A stretch of DNA of 10,324 nt from Acidobacteriota bacterium (GCA_023436715.1 JAEZIJ010000082.1:1-10324); one strand, 5' to 3'; shown: positions 1-7,731, numbered from the stretch's first letter. A program made the numbers and translations. Notes: a model not told the origin generated them from the sequence alone.

Positions 1-1320
<1,320 letters not shown>

Positions 1321-1336
1321 CTGTTCCTATCTCCTC

Positions 1337-1648
1337 TTACGCTTTCGCTTCCTTCTTCGCGCCTTCCAGAATCCCGAGGACTTCGTCCTCACGCATGATC
1401 ACGTACTCTTCGCCGTCGATCTTGATTTCGTTGCCAGAGTACTTGCCAAAGAGGATCCGGTCGCCGACCTTGACATCCGGCGCGACTACTTTTCCGCTCT
1501 CCAGGCGCTTGCCTTGGCCCACGGCCGCCACTTCGCCCTCCTGGGGCTTCTCTTTGGCCGTGTCGGGAATGATGATCCCGCCCTGGATTTGTTCCTTCTC
1601 CTCGATGCGCTTCACGACAATCCGATCGTAGAGCGGTCGAATATTCAT
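1337..1648 (-). CDS. groES: Co-chaperonin GroES (10 kDa)
   Basis: GroES is the heptameric lid that closes the GroEL cavity. The frame encodes 103 residues, slightly longer than the usual 95-97 because of a Lys/Ala-rich tail (GAKKEAKA). It begins MNIRPLYDRIVVKRIEEKE, and the mobile-loop region EKEQIQGGIIIPDTAKEKP is typical of the family. It continues with the GEVAAVGQGKR and VGDRILFGKYSGNEIKIDGEEY blocks. The ATG at 1648 is chosen over one six bases upstream because a GGAGG ribosome site (plus-strand 1656-1660) sits 7 nt before it; the upstream ATG would be one base from that site. It is the first gene of the groES-groEL operon. The leader of about 70 nt contains overlapping inverted repeats, and the promoter is overlapped by CIRCE, so HrcA-type heat-shock control is expected. 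Confidence 0.98.
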   Translation of the reverse strand: MNIRPLYDRIVVKRIEEKEQIQGGIIIPDTAKEKPQEGEVAAVGQGKRLESGKVVAPDVKVGDRILFGKYSGNEIKIDGEEYVIMREDEVLGILEGAKKEAKA

Positions 1649-1723
1649 ACCCATTCCTCCAAATTGGATCGTTTCTGGTGTGTTCGGAACCGGGCCGGGT
1701 TCCAATAGTCCGGCCCAAGAGAA

Positions 1724-1753
1724 TTATTAGCACTCTGGCTGGACGAGTGTCAA
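1724..1753 (-). promoter_or_regulatory. Sigma70-type promoter of groES-groEL
   Basis: Read on the minus strand, a perfect TTGACA -35 box (plus-strand 1748-1753) is followed after 18 bp by TAATAA (1724-1729) as -10. Transcription should start near 1717, leaving a leader of about 70 nt before the groES ATG. The -35 box is part of the right half of the CIRCE operator, so bound repressor would exclude RNA polymerase. The -35 box lies 2 bp beyond the stop codon of the upstream hydrolase gene. Confidence 0.75.
1727..1753. promoter_or_regulatory. CIRCE operator (HrcA binding site), slightly degenerate
   Basis: The left half TTAGCACTC (1727-1735) matches the CIRCE consensus exactly. A 9-bp spacer follows, then GAGTGTCAA (1745-1753), which differs from the consensus GAGTGCTAA by a CT/TC swap at two positions. 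The spacing is the canonical 9 bp and the site overlaps the groES promoter. In known systems HrcA binds CIRCE and is released during heat shock; hrcA itself is not in this window. Confidence 0.88.
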
Positions 1754-1755
1754 GA

Positions 1756-3837
1756 CTAGCCTATAAACCTTTGAAGATGCTGGACATCCCAGCTTGCGTC
1801 CGGCAGGACGTCAACGTGCTGCCCCGGGTATTGACGCCGTACATCGACCGGATTCAGTTCCGCGCCCGCCCCGTCCACCGCTCCGCCCAGCACCACCCGC
1901 CGCGGCGCGATCGAAGCCGCGATTTCAGGCAGGTCGGTGGAATTCAGAAATCCGGGCACGAAATTGGCGAAGGAAGCCCGGTAGAACTCGGTGCCCGCTA
2001 CGCTCTGGAACGAGATCAGCCCGTGGGCGAGGTAAAGGCGCCGGATCGCCGGGTCAAGCGCCGCAGCGCACAAAGCCGGTACGGTCATCTTGTCGAGAGC
2101 GGCAAGCGTCAAGGGAACGCCGCCGAACTCGGCACGCGATTGCAGGGCCGCGGTCAGGGCCAGTGTGTCGGTCACCCACTGTCCGAGCATCGGCTTCCCG
2201 AGGATCAGCGACGCCCAGGCGTACGATTCCTCTTCATTGTGGGACCGGGCATAGCGTGCCGCGCCCCGCCCGAATTCCGGGGTCAGATCGTCGATGCCTC
2301 GCAACGAGGCCACGCACACCGCGGCCCCGCTTTCAGCAAGCCGGTGGTAGAGCTCGCCCTCGTGCCACCGGGTGCTGCGGCTCGACGGCTCCAGGATGAG
2401 GCACGCCGCACGAATGTCGGCCTTCTGCCGAGGCAGGAACAGCCACGCCGGAATCCACACACGCTGCGAGGTCCGGATTTCGACAGCTTCTATCTCCACT
2501 TCACGCGACGGCGCGCGCCTCAGCACGGTTGGCGCAAGACCCGCGGCCGGCCGTTCCACTTCCAGCAGCCGAGCCAGTTCAAAGGGCCGCCGGGCGGCCT
2601 TGCGCGCCTTGTTCATCAGAAACGGCGTCTGCCCGCCAAACTCCTTTACGACGCTGGCGGAAGGCGATATCCACAGCTCCTTGTCGGGCTGGGGATCGAC
2701 GGACGGCTCGCTTTCAATCCGTCCGGCCTCTCCCTTCAGCCATCGGGAGAACCAGTCATATATCTTTATGCGGGAATCGTAGGCGAGAGAATGGGGTAGC
2801 GGCGTGCTGGACCATGCGAGGCGGCTTCCGGCATCCAGAACCTGGTAGGCCTTCCGCAGTTTCTTGAACTCCTCCCACCCGCTCGAGAGGTAATTGGAGG
2901 AATACGTGCCGAAGTAGTCCTTGTCGCTCACACTGACGAGCAGCGGCTTCGGCGCGAGGGGATAGAGCGTATCCCAACGGTCAAACCCGAGCGGTCCCGA
3001 CGCCACGAGGTTCTGCTCGGCATCGTCGGTCGATCCCGGGGGATTGAAATTTGCGCACGCGAAATTCTCGGTATTCCCGCTGCACACCACTGCCGCCGCC
3101 AGCCGGTCATCCACCGCTGCGAGCAGCATGGTGAGCGTACCGCCTCCGGACTGCCCCGTTGAGCCGATCTTACTGCGGTCCACCAACGGGTGCTCGGCGA
3201 GGTAGTCCAGGCTGCGCACGGCATCCCAGACCTGCATCCGGGTGGCTGTGTCCCCGAAGAGTAGCATCTGCCTGCCCGCGTGGGTGTGCTCGCGATCGGG
3301 CGAGCCTGCCCACGATTGCCCGGCCGGTCCCGGATAATAGATCCGCTCGCCCTGCCCCATCGGGTCGAAAGCCAGCACGATGAAACCGAGTTTGACCAGT
3401 CCCTGGCAGCAACGCTGGTAGGCGTCGTAGGCTTTCCCGTTCGCCGAATGGCCCATCTGGAACAGGATGGCCGGATACGGCGCCTTGCCGGCCGTGGGCA
3501 GATAGAGGAGCGCGGGAACGTGGAAGTTGGGCCGGCTCTCGTAGACGACCTTTTCCAGTTCGTAGTCCGGATACTTGACCACTTCGAGGGTGCGGGCGTT
3601 GAGCGGCGTCCTCTGGGGCATGCCGCCGGCCAGTTTCCAAAAGGTCTCCCGCGCCCATTTTTGGCGCGCCCGGACGGCGTCCGGCGTCGTCAGCTTGGCC
3701 ATCTCCCGGTTGCGACGGGCGTACGCCCGGGCGGCAAGATCGCGCAGATAATCGGGCAGACACCGCGAGTAGTCGCGGTACGGTGTCCCCGGGTAGACCT
3801 GCTGCGCCAACGTGAGGAACAGCTCTCGCCGAGTCAC
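1756..3837 (-). CDS. Two-domain alpha/beta hydrolase, acetylxylan-esterase / dienelactone-hydrolase-like
   Basis: This is a likely carboxyl-ester hydrolase of 693 residues; its natural substrate cannot be read from sequence. With the GTG at 3837 as residue 1, the first domain (about 80-370) contains FDPMGQGER (157-165), the nucleophile elbow STGQSGGG with Ser230, Asp305 in VSVSDKDYFG and His349 in PLPHS, a complete Ser-Asp-His set in the expected order. The second half (about 400-693) has the rhythm of another hydrolase domain (RVWIPAWLFLPRQ, VCVASLRGIDD), but no GxSxG was found where a nucleophile would sit, so it is probably non-catalytic. The start is followed by TRRELFLTLAQQ, which looks like a worn Tat-type signal without a full hydrophobic core, so location is uncertain. 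The frame also reads up to a GTG at 3927, but that lies inside an unrelated repeat; sequence shared with the second copy at 8649-8910 supports 3837. No good ribosome site was found; a TATACT box sits 6 bp upstream. Confidence 0.85.
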   Translation of the reverse strand: MTRRELFLTLAQQVYPGTPYRDYSRCLPDYLRDLAARAYARRNREMAKLTTPDAVRARQKWARETFWKLAGGMPQRTPLNARTLEVVKYPDYELEKVVYESRPNFHVPALLYLPTAGKAPYPAILFQMGHSANGKAYDAYQRCCQGLVKLGFIVLAFDPMGQGERIYYPGPAGQSWAGSPDREHTHAGRQMLLFGDTATRMQVWDAVRSLDYLAEHPLVDRSKIGSTGQSGGGTLTMLLAAVDDRLAAAVVCSGNTENFACANFNPPGSTDDAEQNLVASGPLGFDRWDTLYPLAPKPLLVSVSDKDYFGTYSSNYLSSGWEEFKKLRKAYQVLDAGSRLAWSSTPLPHSLAYDSRIKIYDWFSRWLKGEAGRIESEPSVDPQPDKELWISPSASVVKEFGGQTPFLMNKARKAARRPFELARLLEVERPAAGLAPTVLRRAPSREVEIEAVEIRTSQRVWIPAWLFLPRQKADIRAACLILEPSSRSTRWHEGELYHRLAESGAAVCVASLRGIDDLTPEFGRGAARYARSHNEEESYAWASLILGKPMLGQWVTDTLALTAALQSRAEFGGVPLTLAALDKMTVPALCAAALDPAIRRLYLAHGLISFQSVAGTEFYRASFANFVPGFLNSTDLPEIAASIAPRRVVLGGAVDGAGAELNPVDVRRQYPGQHVDVLPDASWDVQHLQRFIG

Positions 3838-4570
3838 GTTTGCAGTATAGGAGTTTCGGAGATTCTGCGCCAGAGGTTGAGGAGCCGGTTTCGCTTGAAG
3901 ATGGACAGGGCGGGAGGCCTGTCTCACTCGGGGTGTCCGATTTTGGGACTAGGTTCGTTTCGCAGAAAGAATGGTTGTGGGTTGTAGGTTGTGGGGGCCT
4001 GTCGGGGGCGGAGCCGGTTTCGCTTGAAGATGGGCAGGCCGGGAGGCCTGTCCCACTCGGGGTGTCCGATTTTGGGACTAGGTTCGTTTCGCAGTTTGAT
4101 GGCGGCGGGGTTTCGGCCTTTATTAGCAGCAGGTTATGGAGTGCCCTTTGGAAGACGCGGTGGAGGCGCGCTTCGTAGCGGTGGAGGAGGCCGAGTTGGG
4201 GCTGGGCCGCCAGGGCGGCAAAGGCCTGGGCGATCTGCGCTCGCTGGCCGAATTCGGGGTCCTGGGCGGCGACGGCATCGTCCATGAGTTTCGTTTCAAT
4301 GGCCCAGGCGCGGCGCTGACGCCAGAGGGCCGCCAACATTTCCTCGACAAATCCGACTTCGACGCTGTCGGCGGGATTGAAGCGTTCCGTGAAACCGGCC
4401 GCGAGGATGTCAAAGCCCTCGCGCGATTCGGATTCGAGAACGACACAACGCGCGAGCAACCCGTGGCGGATGGCATTGGCGGACGAGCGCTTCTTGCCGG
4501 CCTCGGTGACCGGCCCCTTGGACCGTGCTCCGTTGGCGCGCGAGGCCATTTTTCGCCTTAGTGAAGACAT
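3170..4570 (-). CDS. RANGARSKGPVT-type hypothetical protein, possibly phage/terminase-associated; its 3' end runs into the hydrolase gene
   Basis: Function unknown. The ATG at 4570 is chosen because a GGAGG ribosome site (plus-strand 4577-4581) lies 6 nt upstream. Residues 11-40 contain RANGARSKGPVTEAGKKRSS and NAIRHGLLA; the N-A-x-x-H-G-L pattern resembles the NAxKHGxY motif of small phage proteins encoded beside terminases (family recollection, unverified). Residues 45-155 are predicted helical and rich in Ala, Arg and Glu (FVEEMLAALWRQRRAWAIE, LGLLHRYEARLHRVFQRALH). The tail carries two 28-residue repeats starting CETNLVPKSDTPS at residues 160 and 203, encoded by the 85-bp DNA repeats. Past about residue 231 (position 3880) the frame only reads hydrolase DNA out of frame down to 3170, so the natural stop seems lost and the meaningful part is about 3881-4570. 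A terminase fragment starts divergently 214 bp away. Confidence 0.55.
   Translation of the reverse strand: MSSLRRKMASRANGARSKGPVTEAGKKRSSANAIRHGLLARCVVLESESREGFDILAAGFTERFNPADSVEVGFVEEMLAALWRQRRAWAIETKLMDDAVAAQDPEFGQRAQIAQAFAALAAQPQLGLLHRYEARLHRVFQRALHNLLLIKAETPPPSNCETNLVPKSDTPSGTGLPACPSSSETGSAPDRPPQPTTHNHSFCETNLVPKSDTPSETGLPPCPSSSETGSSTSGAESPKLLYCKRDSARAVPHVGAAGLPGDTVPRLLAVSARLSARSCRPGVRPSQPGDGQADDAGRRPGAPKMGAGDLLETGRRHAPEDAAQRPHPRSGQVSGLRTGKGRLREPAQLPRSRAPLSAHGRQGAVSGHPVPDGPFGERESLRRLPALLPGTGQTRFHRAGFRPDGAGRADLLSGTGRAIVGRLARSRAHPRGQADATLRGHSHPDAGLGCRAQPGLPRRAPVGGPQ
3436..3883 (-). repeat. Segmental duplication, complete copy (pair of 8649-8910)
   Basis: This stretch holds the 5' part and upstream flank of the hydrolase gene. 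It aligns nearly base for base with 8649-8910, except that 3636-3822 is replaced there by a single C. The right limit of similarity (about 3883) coincides with the start of the 85-bp repeat tail of the neighbouring RANGARSKG gene, suggesting that tail was joined here after or during the rearrangement. Confidence 0.93.
3838..3849 (-). promoter_or_regulatory. Possible -10 box for a leaderless hydrolase transcript
   Basis: On the minus strand TATACT is followed by six bases (GCAAAC) and then the GTG start at 3837, which would put the transcription start at or next to the start codon. There is no convincing ribosome site and no clear -35 box. The same bases recur ahead of the duplicated copy at 8864. 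This is a weak call based on one hexamer and its spacing. Confidence 0.25.
3881..3965 (-). repeat. 85-bp direct repeat, copy A
   Basis: This copy matches 4010-4094 with only three mismatches at an offset of 129 bp, an exact codon multiple, so both copies encode the same tail peptide on the minus strand. It contains a small palindrome, GACAGG (3904-3909) against CCTGTC (3918-3923), giving a 6-bp stem with an 8-nt loop. It has the look of a REP-like dispersed palindromic repeat lying inside a coding tail. Confidence 0.92.
4010..4094 (-). repeat. 85-bp direct repeat, copy B
   Basis: This is the partner of 3881-3965. Its palindrome is AGGCC (4036-4040) against GGCCT (4045-4049), with flanking GGG/CCC that can extend the stem with a mismatch. 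The 44-bp spacer between the copies contains three tandem 7-mers (GTTGTGG, GTTGTAG, GTTGTGG; 3974-3994). Confidence 0.92.
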
Positions 4571-4784
4571 CAGTAACCTCCGATTCCAGGTTATCTCATG
4601 CCAGGGTAGCAAACCCACGTAACAACAATGGAATCAGAGACATATGTGTTGTGACCGGCCCTAGCGGCAAGACCCGGAAACCGGTAAAATGGCGCGAACA
4701 GCGGGCATGCTGTGTTACGGGATGTGAAACACAGGGTACAACAGCGACGCGCGCGGGCGGCGCAAGGGAAAGCGGGCACCGGCG
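4571..4784. other. Divergent intergenic region between the RANGARSKG gene and the terminase fragment
   Basis: This gap contains the GGAGG ribosome site for the minus-strand gene (4577-4581) and a GGGAAAG-like purine run 5' of the plus-strand GTG at 4785. I saw no convincing -35/-10 pair for either direction and no further gene. Confidence 0.5.
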
Positions 4785-5060
4785 GTGGACGCCTCGGACT
4801 GGGCGAGGGAGGCACGGGGATTCAGCCCGGACGAAGCGCAGGCGCAGGTGCTTTCGAGCGCAACGAAACACGGACTGCTCAACTGCGCCCGGCAATGGGG
4901 AAAGTCCACGGTGACGACAGTGAAGGCGGTACACCAGGCGTGGACGGCCGCGGGGAGCCTGACGCTGGTGGTGAACCCGAGCGCGCGGCAGAGCGGGGAG
5001 TTCGTGCGGAGGCTGAAGACACCGCGTTGGCGCGCGGCCATCCGAACTCTTGGGCGATAG
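4785..5060 (+). pseudogene. Phage terminase large subunit, N-terminal fragment
   Basis: Terminase large subunits are the ATPases that pump DNA into phage capsids. The 91-codon frame from a GTG contains GFSPDEAQAQVLSS (about residues 12-25), a Walker-A-like CARQWGKST (34-42) and LTLVVNPSARQSGEFVRR (59-76), which is the usual order in this family. Walker B, the motor coupling motifs and the nuclease domain are all missing; the family normally has 400-600 residues. Similarity seems to fade after residue 77 (about 5015), where the DNA appears to switch to the end of a minus-strand fragment. This is the only convincing plus-strand coding segment besides a doubtful small ORF at 8923. It is a broken gene, presumably inactive as a packaging motor. 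Confidence 0.7.
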
Positions 5061-5142
5061 CGCCGGCATTGACGACCGGGGCGTCGGCGTAGGCCGTGAA
5101 GTAGTCCCAGAGGCGCCGGGGTATCCATGGCGCTTTCGACAT
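5020..5142 (-). pseudogene. N-terminal fragment of an unrecognised protein
   Basis: From the ATG at 5142 the minus frame reads MSKAPWIPRRLWDYFTAYAD and goes on through PVVNAGAIAQEFGWPRAN, which has normal protein composition. It then turns into low-complexity Ser/Arg-rich sequence where it enters the antisense of the terminase fragment; that frame only stops at 4879. I do not recognise the family. The pattern suggests two truncated genes joined tail to tail near 5020. Weak call, resting on amino-acid composition alone. Confidence 0.3.
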
Positions 5143-5236
5143 GCCGAAATCGCAGCACAGCGGCGTCGCCGCCCCATGGCGTAATAGGCGACCGACGGAT
5201 ACCCGATTCCTGGAGTATTCGAGCCGCTGCCGGGAT

Positions 5237-5401
5237 CTACACTTCAGCCGCAGGCCCGCGCATCGGCGCGAAGTGATTGCAGGCGCAGAAATCCACCCCT
5301 CGGTGTACGCTGCAGGGTCCGTCTATCCCGATATGTTCGGCGCGGGGATGACCGCAGACGCACTTTGGCTGAATGGATCTGGTAGTAGGTGTTTCTTCCA
5401 T
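5237..5401 (-). CDS. Small Cys/His-rich protein, zinc-ribbon-like
   Basis: A 54-residue protein from the ATG at 5401. Its core has the spacing KCVCGHPRAEH, then GPCSVHRG, then DFCACNHF, so five cysteines and several histidines are arranged in Cx1C...Cx(10)Cx1C fashion, suggesting one small zinc site. Short proteins of this look occur in phages and actinobacterial or acidobacterial genomes with no assigned role (general recollection). A GAGA-type weak ribosome site precedes the ATG. The same frame is open further upstream to a GTG at 5569, but the added part is His/Ser-rich and less protein-like, so I prefer the short form. It lies amid gene fragments. Function unknown; metal binding is inferred from Cys spacing only. 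Confidence 0.5.
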   Translation of the reverse strand: MEETPTTRSIQPKCVCGHPRAEHIGIDGPCSVHRGVDFCACNHFAPMRGPAAEV

Positions 5402-5762
5402 GCTATTCTCTATTTTCCCACACCGGGAAATCGAGTATCCCGAGTACCCCGATTCATGGTGGTCATGGTGCCCGTGATCGGTGCATCGGCTACTCACGAC
5501 AGCATCATTCAGCGCGGCCATCACGCCTGCTTTCGCGGAATCAGCGAGGACCCGAAGCGTCCCCTGCACGATCTTGAGGGACCCCTCCGGCCGGGGATAA
5601 GCTTGGCCGGTTCAGCCGCAGTTCGGCAGTTCTTGCGGCCGTAAATAGCGACAGCCTACGGGCTTGCGCCATGACTTCCCGCTCAATCTGGGAGTGTGCC
5701 GGATTGCCGCTGCGCCGGACGGCGCTCCCCCGGTTCAAACCCGATGCTTACCGGCTCGCTCT
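5402..5762 (-). other. Gene-poor stretch with coding-like remnants
   Basis: No intact gene was recognised. Two short minus-strand stretches have protein-like composition: one around 5520-5590 (EGSLKIVQGTLRVLADSAKA) and one around 5630-5700 (SQIEREVMAQARRLSLFTAA). They lie in different frames, as expected if one older gene decayed by frameshift. Neither has a convincing start with a ribosome site. Confidence 0.3.
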
Positions 5763-5900
5763 TCAGGGATGCTTGTAAGTGCTGGTTGCTGTGTCAATCA
5801 TCTGCCCGTCTATGTAAAGCGTTACTGAAACGGGCACGTCCCGTGTCGGCATTGGGACGGCCGCAAAATTACCGAACTCCCCGTCGTACACAGTGTTGCA
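5763..5900 (-). pseudogene. C-terminal fragment of an unrecognised, probably beta-rich protein
   Basis: Ending at a TGA at 5763-5765, the minus frame reads CNTVYDGEFGNFAAVP and then VPVSVTLYIDGQMIDTATST before KHP and stop. The alternation of hydrophobic and polar residues looks like a beta-sandwich end. There is no in-frame ATG with a ribosome site, and an upstream stop (TAG) falls 5' of it at the very end of the permease gene. It is either a gene tail left by deletion or chance; I lean to a remnant. Confidence 0.35.
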
Positions 5901-5912
5901 AGGAGCTAATCG

Positions 5913-7709
5913 CTAGCTGTCCCGAATGGCGTCGGCCGGACCAATGGCGATCGCTCGAAGCGCCGGCCAGACACCAGCGGCAAGTGCGACTACCAGAAGG
6001 ATAGTCGCACTCGCCGCGTAGCTGGCCGGATCAGTCGCGCCGACTTGAAAAAGCCAATGCGACAGATTCACGCCTAACACCCACGCGCCAAATGCTCCTC
6101 CCGGAATAGCGAACAGCACGATTCGAACACCGCGCCAGAGGACCATCGTGGCGATTCGTTCAGCGGGCGCACCCAGAGCGCGCCGGATGCCAATTTCCCT
6201 CGTCCGGGCTGTTATCATCAGCGCCGAAGTAGCATACACCCCCAAGCTCGCCACCATAGTTCCCAACAGCGAGAAGCAACCGAGCAAACCGAGCGCCACG
6301 CGCAGATTGCCTAGAGGCTCATCGAGCGGGGACACGGATGGGGCCGGCTCGCCGCGCAAGAGCGCCGCCGTGGCGCGCTCCACACCCGCGGATAACGAAG
6401 CGGCGGAGGCACCCGGTTTCAGTTTGATAACGAAAGCCGAAGCTCGTACCAGAGGAGCTCTGCCCTCAAAGAGCCGGTAGACGGTCGGTAGTGTGTCGAG
6501 TTGCGTTCTGCTCTCGTGGATGTCTTTCACGACGCCGATGACTCTCATCGGGCTTGGGTCGTACAGCATCCGGCCAATCGCGCTTTGGTTGGGCCACAAC
6601 CGTCGAGCCAATGTTTCATTCACGACTGCGGCGCTCACGGGTGCCGGTACGTCGGACCATTCCGCATAGTCGAAGGTCTCGTACTTCCACGAGTCAGGTC
6701 CTGGAACATCTTCCGGCGAAAACCCTCGCCCGGCGAGAAAAGAAGTTCCAAGGAGTCGAAAAGCATCGGAACTGACGTGCCGGAAGAGAACGCCGCGCGC
6801 GACGATTTCCGCCTTGCGGCCGGAATGTTCGTAAAGCACACGGCGAGCAACGAGGTCGAATGAACCCTTGGAAAACGGCGGGGTATCCATGACGGCGACA
6901 GAAAGGACCCCAGGCAGTTCGCTCAGGCGGCGCTTCGCCTCCGCATAGAACAACTCGTGTCTTGCAGCTTCCGCTTCTTTGATAGGATCCAGAGCACGCT
7001 GCAGGCCCTCCATGTAGTTCCTGGAACCCCATTTGGTCTTCCCGTTTTGCTGCTCGTAGCGCTTCCATGGAGCAGCGTCCGGAGTCAATCTTGGAATGCT
7101 GACAATGGCGACGCCGGTGGGATCGAACGCCAGGGAAACTCCAAGGCGGGCGACTATGCTTCGGAGCAACAGCGCGGTGCAAGTCAGCAGTATCATTGCC
7201 AGGACAAGCTGAGCTGCGGCGAAACACTCGTGCGTCGTAAACCGGCGCTTCGTGCCTGTGGACACGCCGTCCCCGGCGCGAAGTGAAGTGTTCAGATCGA
7301 CGCCTGTTGTAATGAATGCCGGAGCGATTCCCGACAGCAGAGTCACTAACGCGACAAGGCCTACGACTAGAGCCACGCTCGCGGGCAGCAGAAACGGGCC
7401 GGCTCCAGCCGGTTCCGGCAAGAGGATTTGGACCCATGGCCCCAGCGCCTTGGATAGACCTAAGCCAAGCAGTCCGCCGGCGGCGGCGAGCAACAGCGTC
7501 TCCGTGAGAAGCTGGCGAATGAGGCGGGTGCGCTCCGCTCCAAGCATCAGGCGTGTGATCATCTCTCGTCGCCGTCGAAGTCCGCGTGTGAGCAAGAGAT
7601 TGGCCGCCCCGGTGCAAGCCAGCGCGAGGAAAAGCAGCGAAACCGCCCATAGAATCCACATCAACGGCCGCCGATCGCCCAGAAGCGCGTTTTGGAGCGA
7701 AACCAGCAC
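5913..7709 (-). CDS. ADOP-type MacB/FtsX permease, C-terminal part (frameshifted from 7732-8421)
   Basis: ADOP proteins are large inner-membrane permeases with two MacB/FtsX modules, abundant in Acidobacteria and usually lacking an adjacent ATPase; their substrates are generally unknown. This part has 598 residues from a GTG at 7709, which is merely the first start codon after the shift and probably not a natural start. Likely membrane segments lie at about 17-39, 66-90, 107-134, 161-182, 470-499, 527-550 and 564-588. The first module ends with TRGLRRRREMITRLMLGAER (41-60), and the second ends with the hallmark REIGIRRALGAPAERI (504-519). Between them (about 185-468) is a periplasmic MacB_PCD-like domain containing FLAGRGFSPED and AAVVNETLARRLWP. 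No ATP-binding cassette gene lies nearby. Joined to 7732-8421 the total is about 835 residues, normal for the family. Confidence 0.85.
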   Translation of the reverse strand: MLVSLQNALLGDRRPLMWILWAVSLLFLALACTGAANLLLTRGLRRRREMITRLMLGAERTRLIRQLLTETLLLAAAGGLLGLGLSKALGPWVQILLPEPAGAGPFLLPASVALVVGLVALVTLLSGIAPAFITTGVDLNTSLRAGDGVSTGTKRRFTTHECFAAAQLVLAMILLTCTALLLRSIVARLGVSLAFDPTGVAIVSIPRLTPDAAPWKRYEQQNGKTKWGSRNYMEGLQRALDPIKEAEAARHELFYAEAKRRLSELPGVLSVAVMDTPPFSKGSFDLVARRVLYEHSGRKAEIVARGVLFRHVSSDAFRLLGTSFLAGRGFSPEDVPGPDSWKYETFDYAEWSDVPAPVSAAVVNETLARRLWPNQSAIGRMLYDPSPMRVIGVVKDIHESRTQLDTLPTVYRLFEGRAPLVRASAFVIKLKPGASAASLSAGVERATAALLRGEPAPSVSPLDEPLGNLRVALGLLGCFSLLGTMVASLGVYATSALMITARTREIGIRRALGAPAERIATMVLWRGVRIVLFAIPGGAFGAWVLGVNLSHWLFQVGATDPASYAASATILLVVALAAGVWPALRAIAIGPADAIRDS

Positions 7710-7731
7710 TGGCCTGGAACGACGTCTTCCT

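Noticed and set aside
1678..2799. Plus-strand open frame of 373 codons
   Set aside because: Antisense to the hydrolase and CIRCE region; Arg/Pro/Gly-rich with no recognisable motif.
3170..3880. Extra 230+ residues at the end of the RANGARSKG protein
   Set aside because: This part reads hydrolase DNA on the same strand in the wrong frame; it is read-through after loss of the original stop, not a real domain.
3838..3927. Upstream GTG (3927) as hydrolase start
   Set aside because: It lies in the 85-bp repeat of the neighbouring element, has no ribosome site, and the upstream residues are not protein-like; the duplicated copy supports 3837.
3280..3987. Plus-strand open frame of 235 codons, partly repeated at 8499-9179
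   Set aside because: The repetition is only the antisense reading of the duplicated hydrolase segment, not a second gene family.
5696..6004. Plus-strand 102-codon frame
   Set aside because: It overlaps the permease end and the minus-strand remnant, has no ribosome site or recognisable motif.
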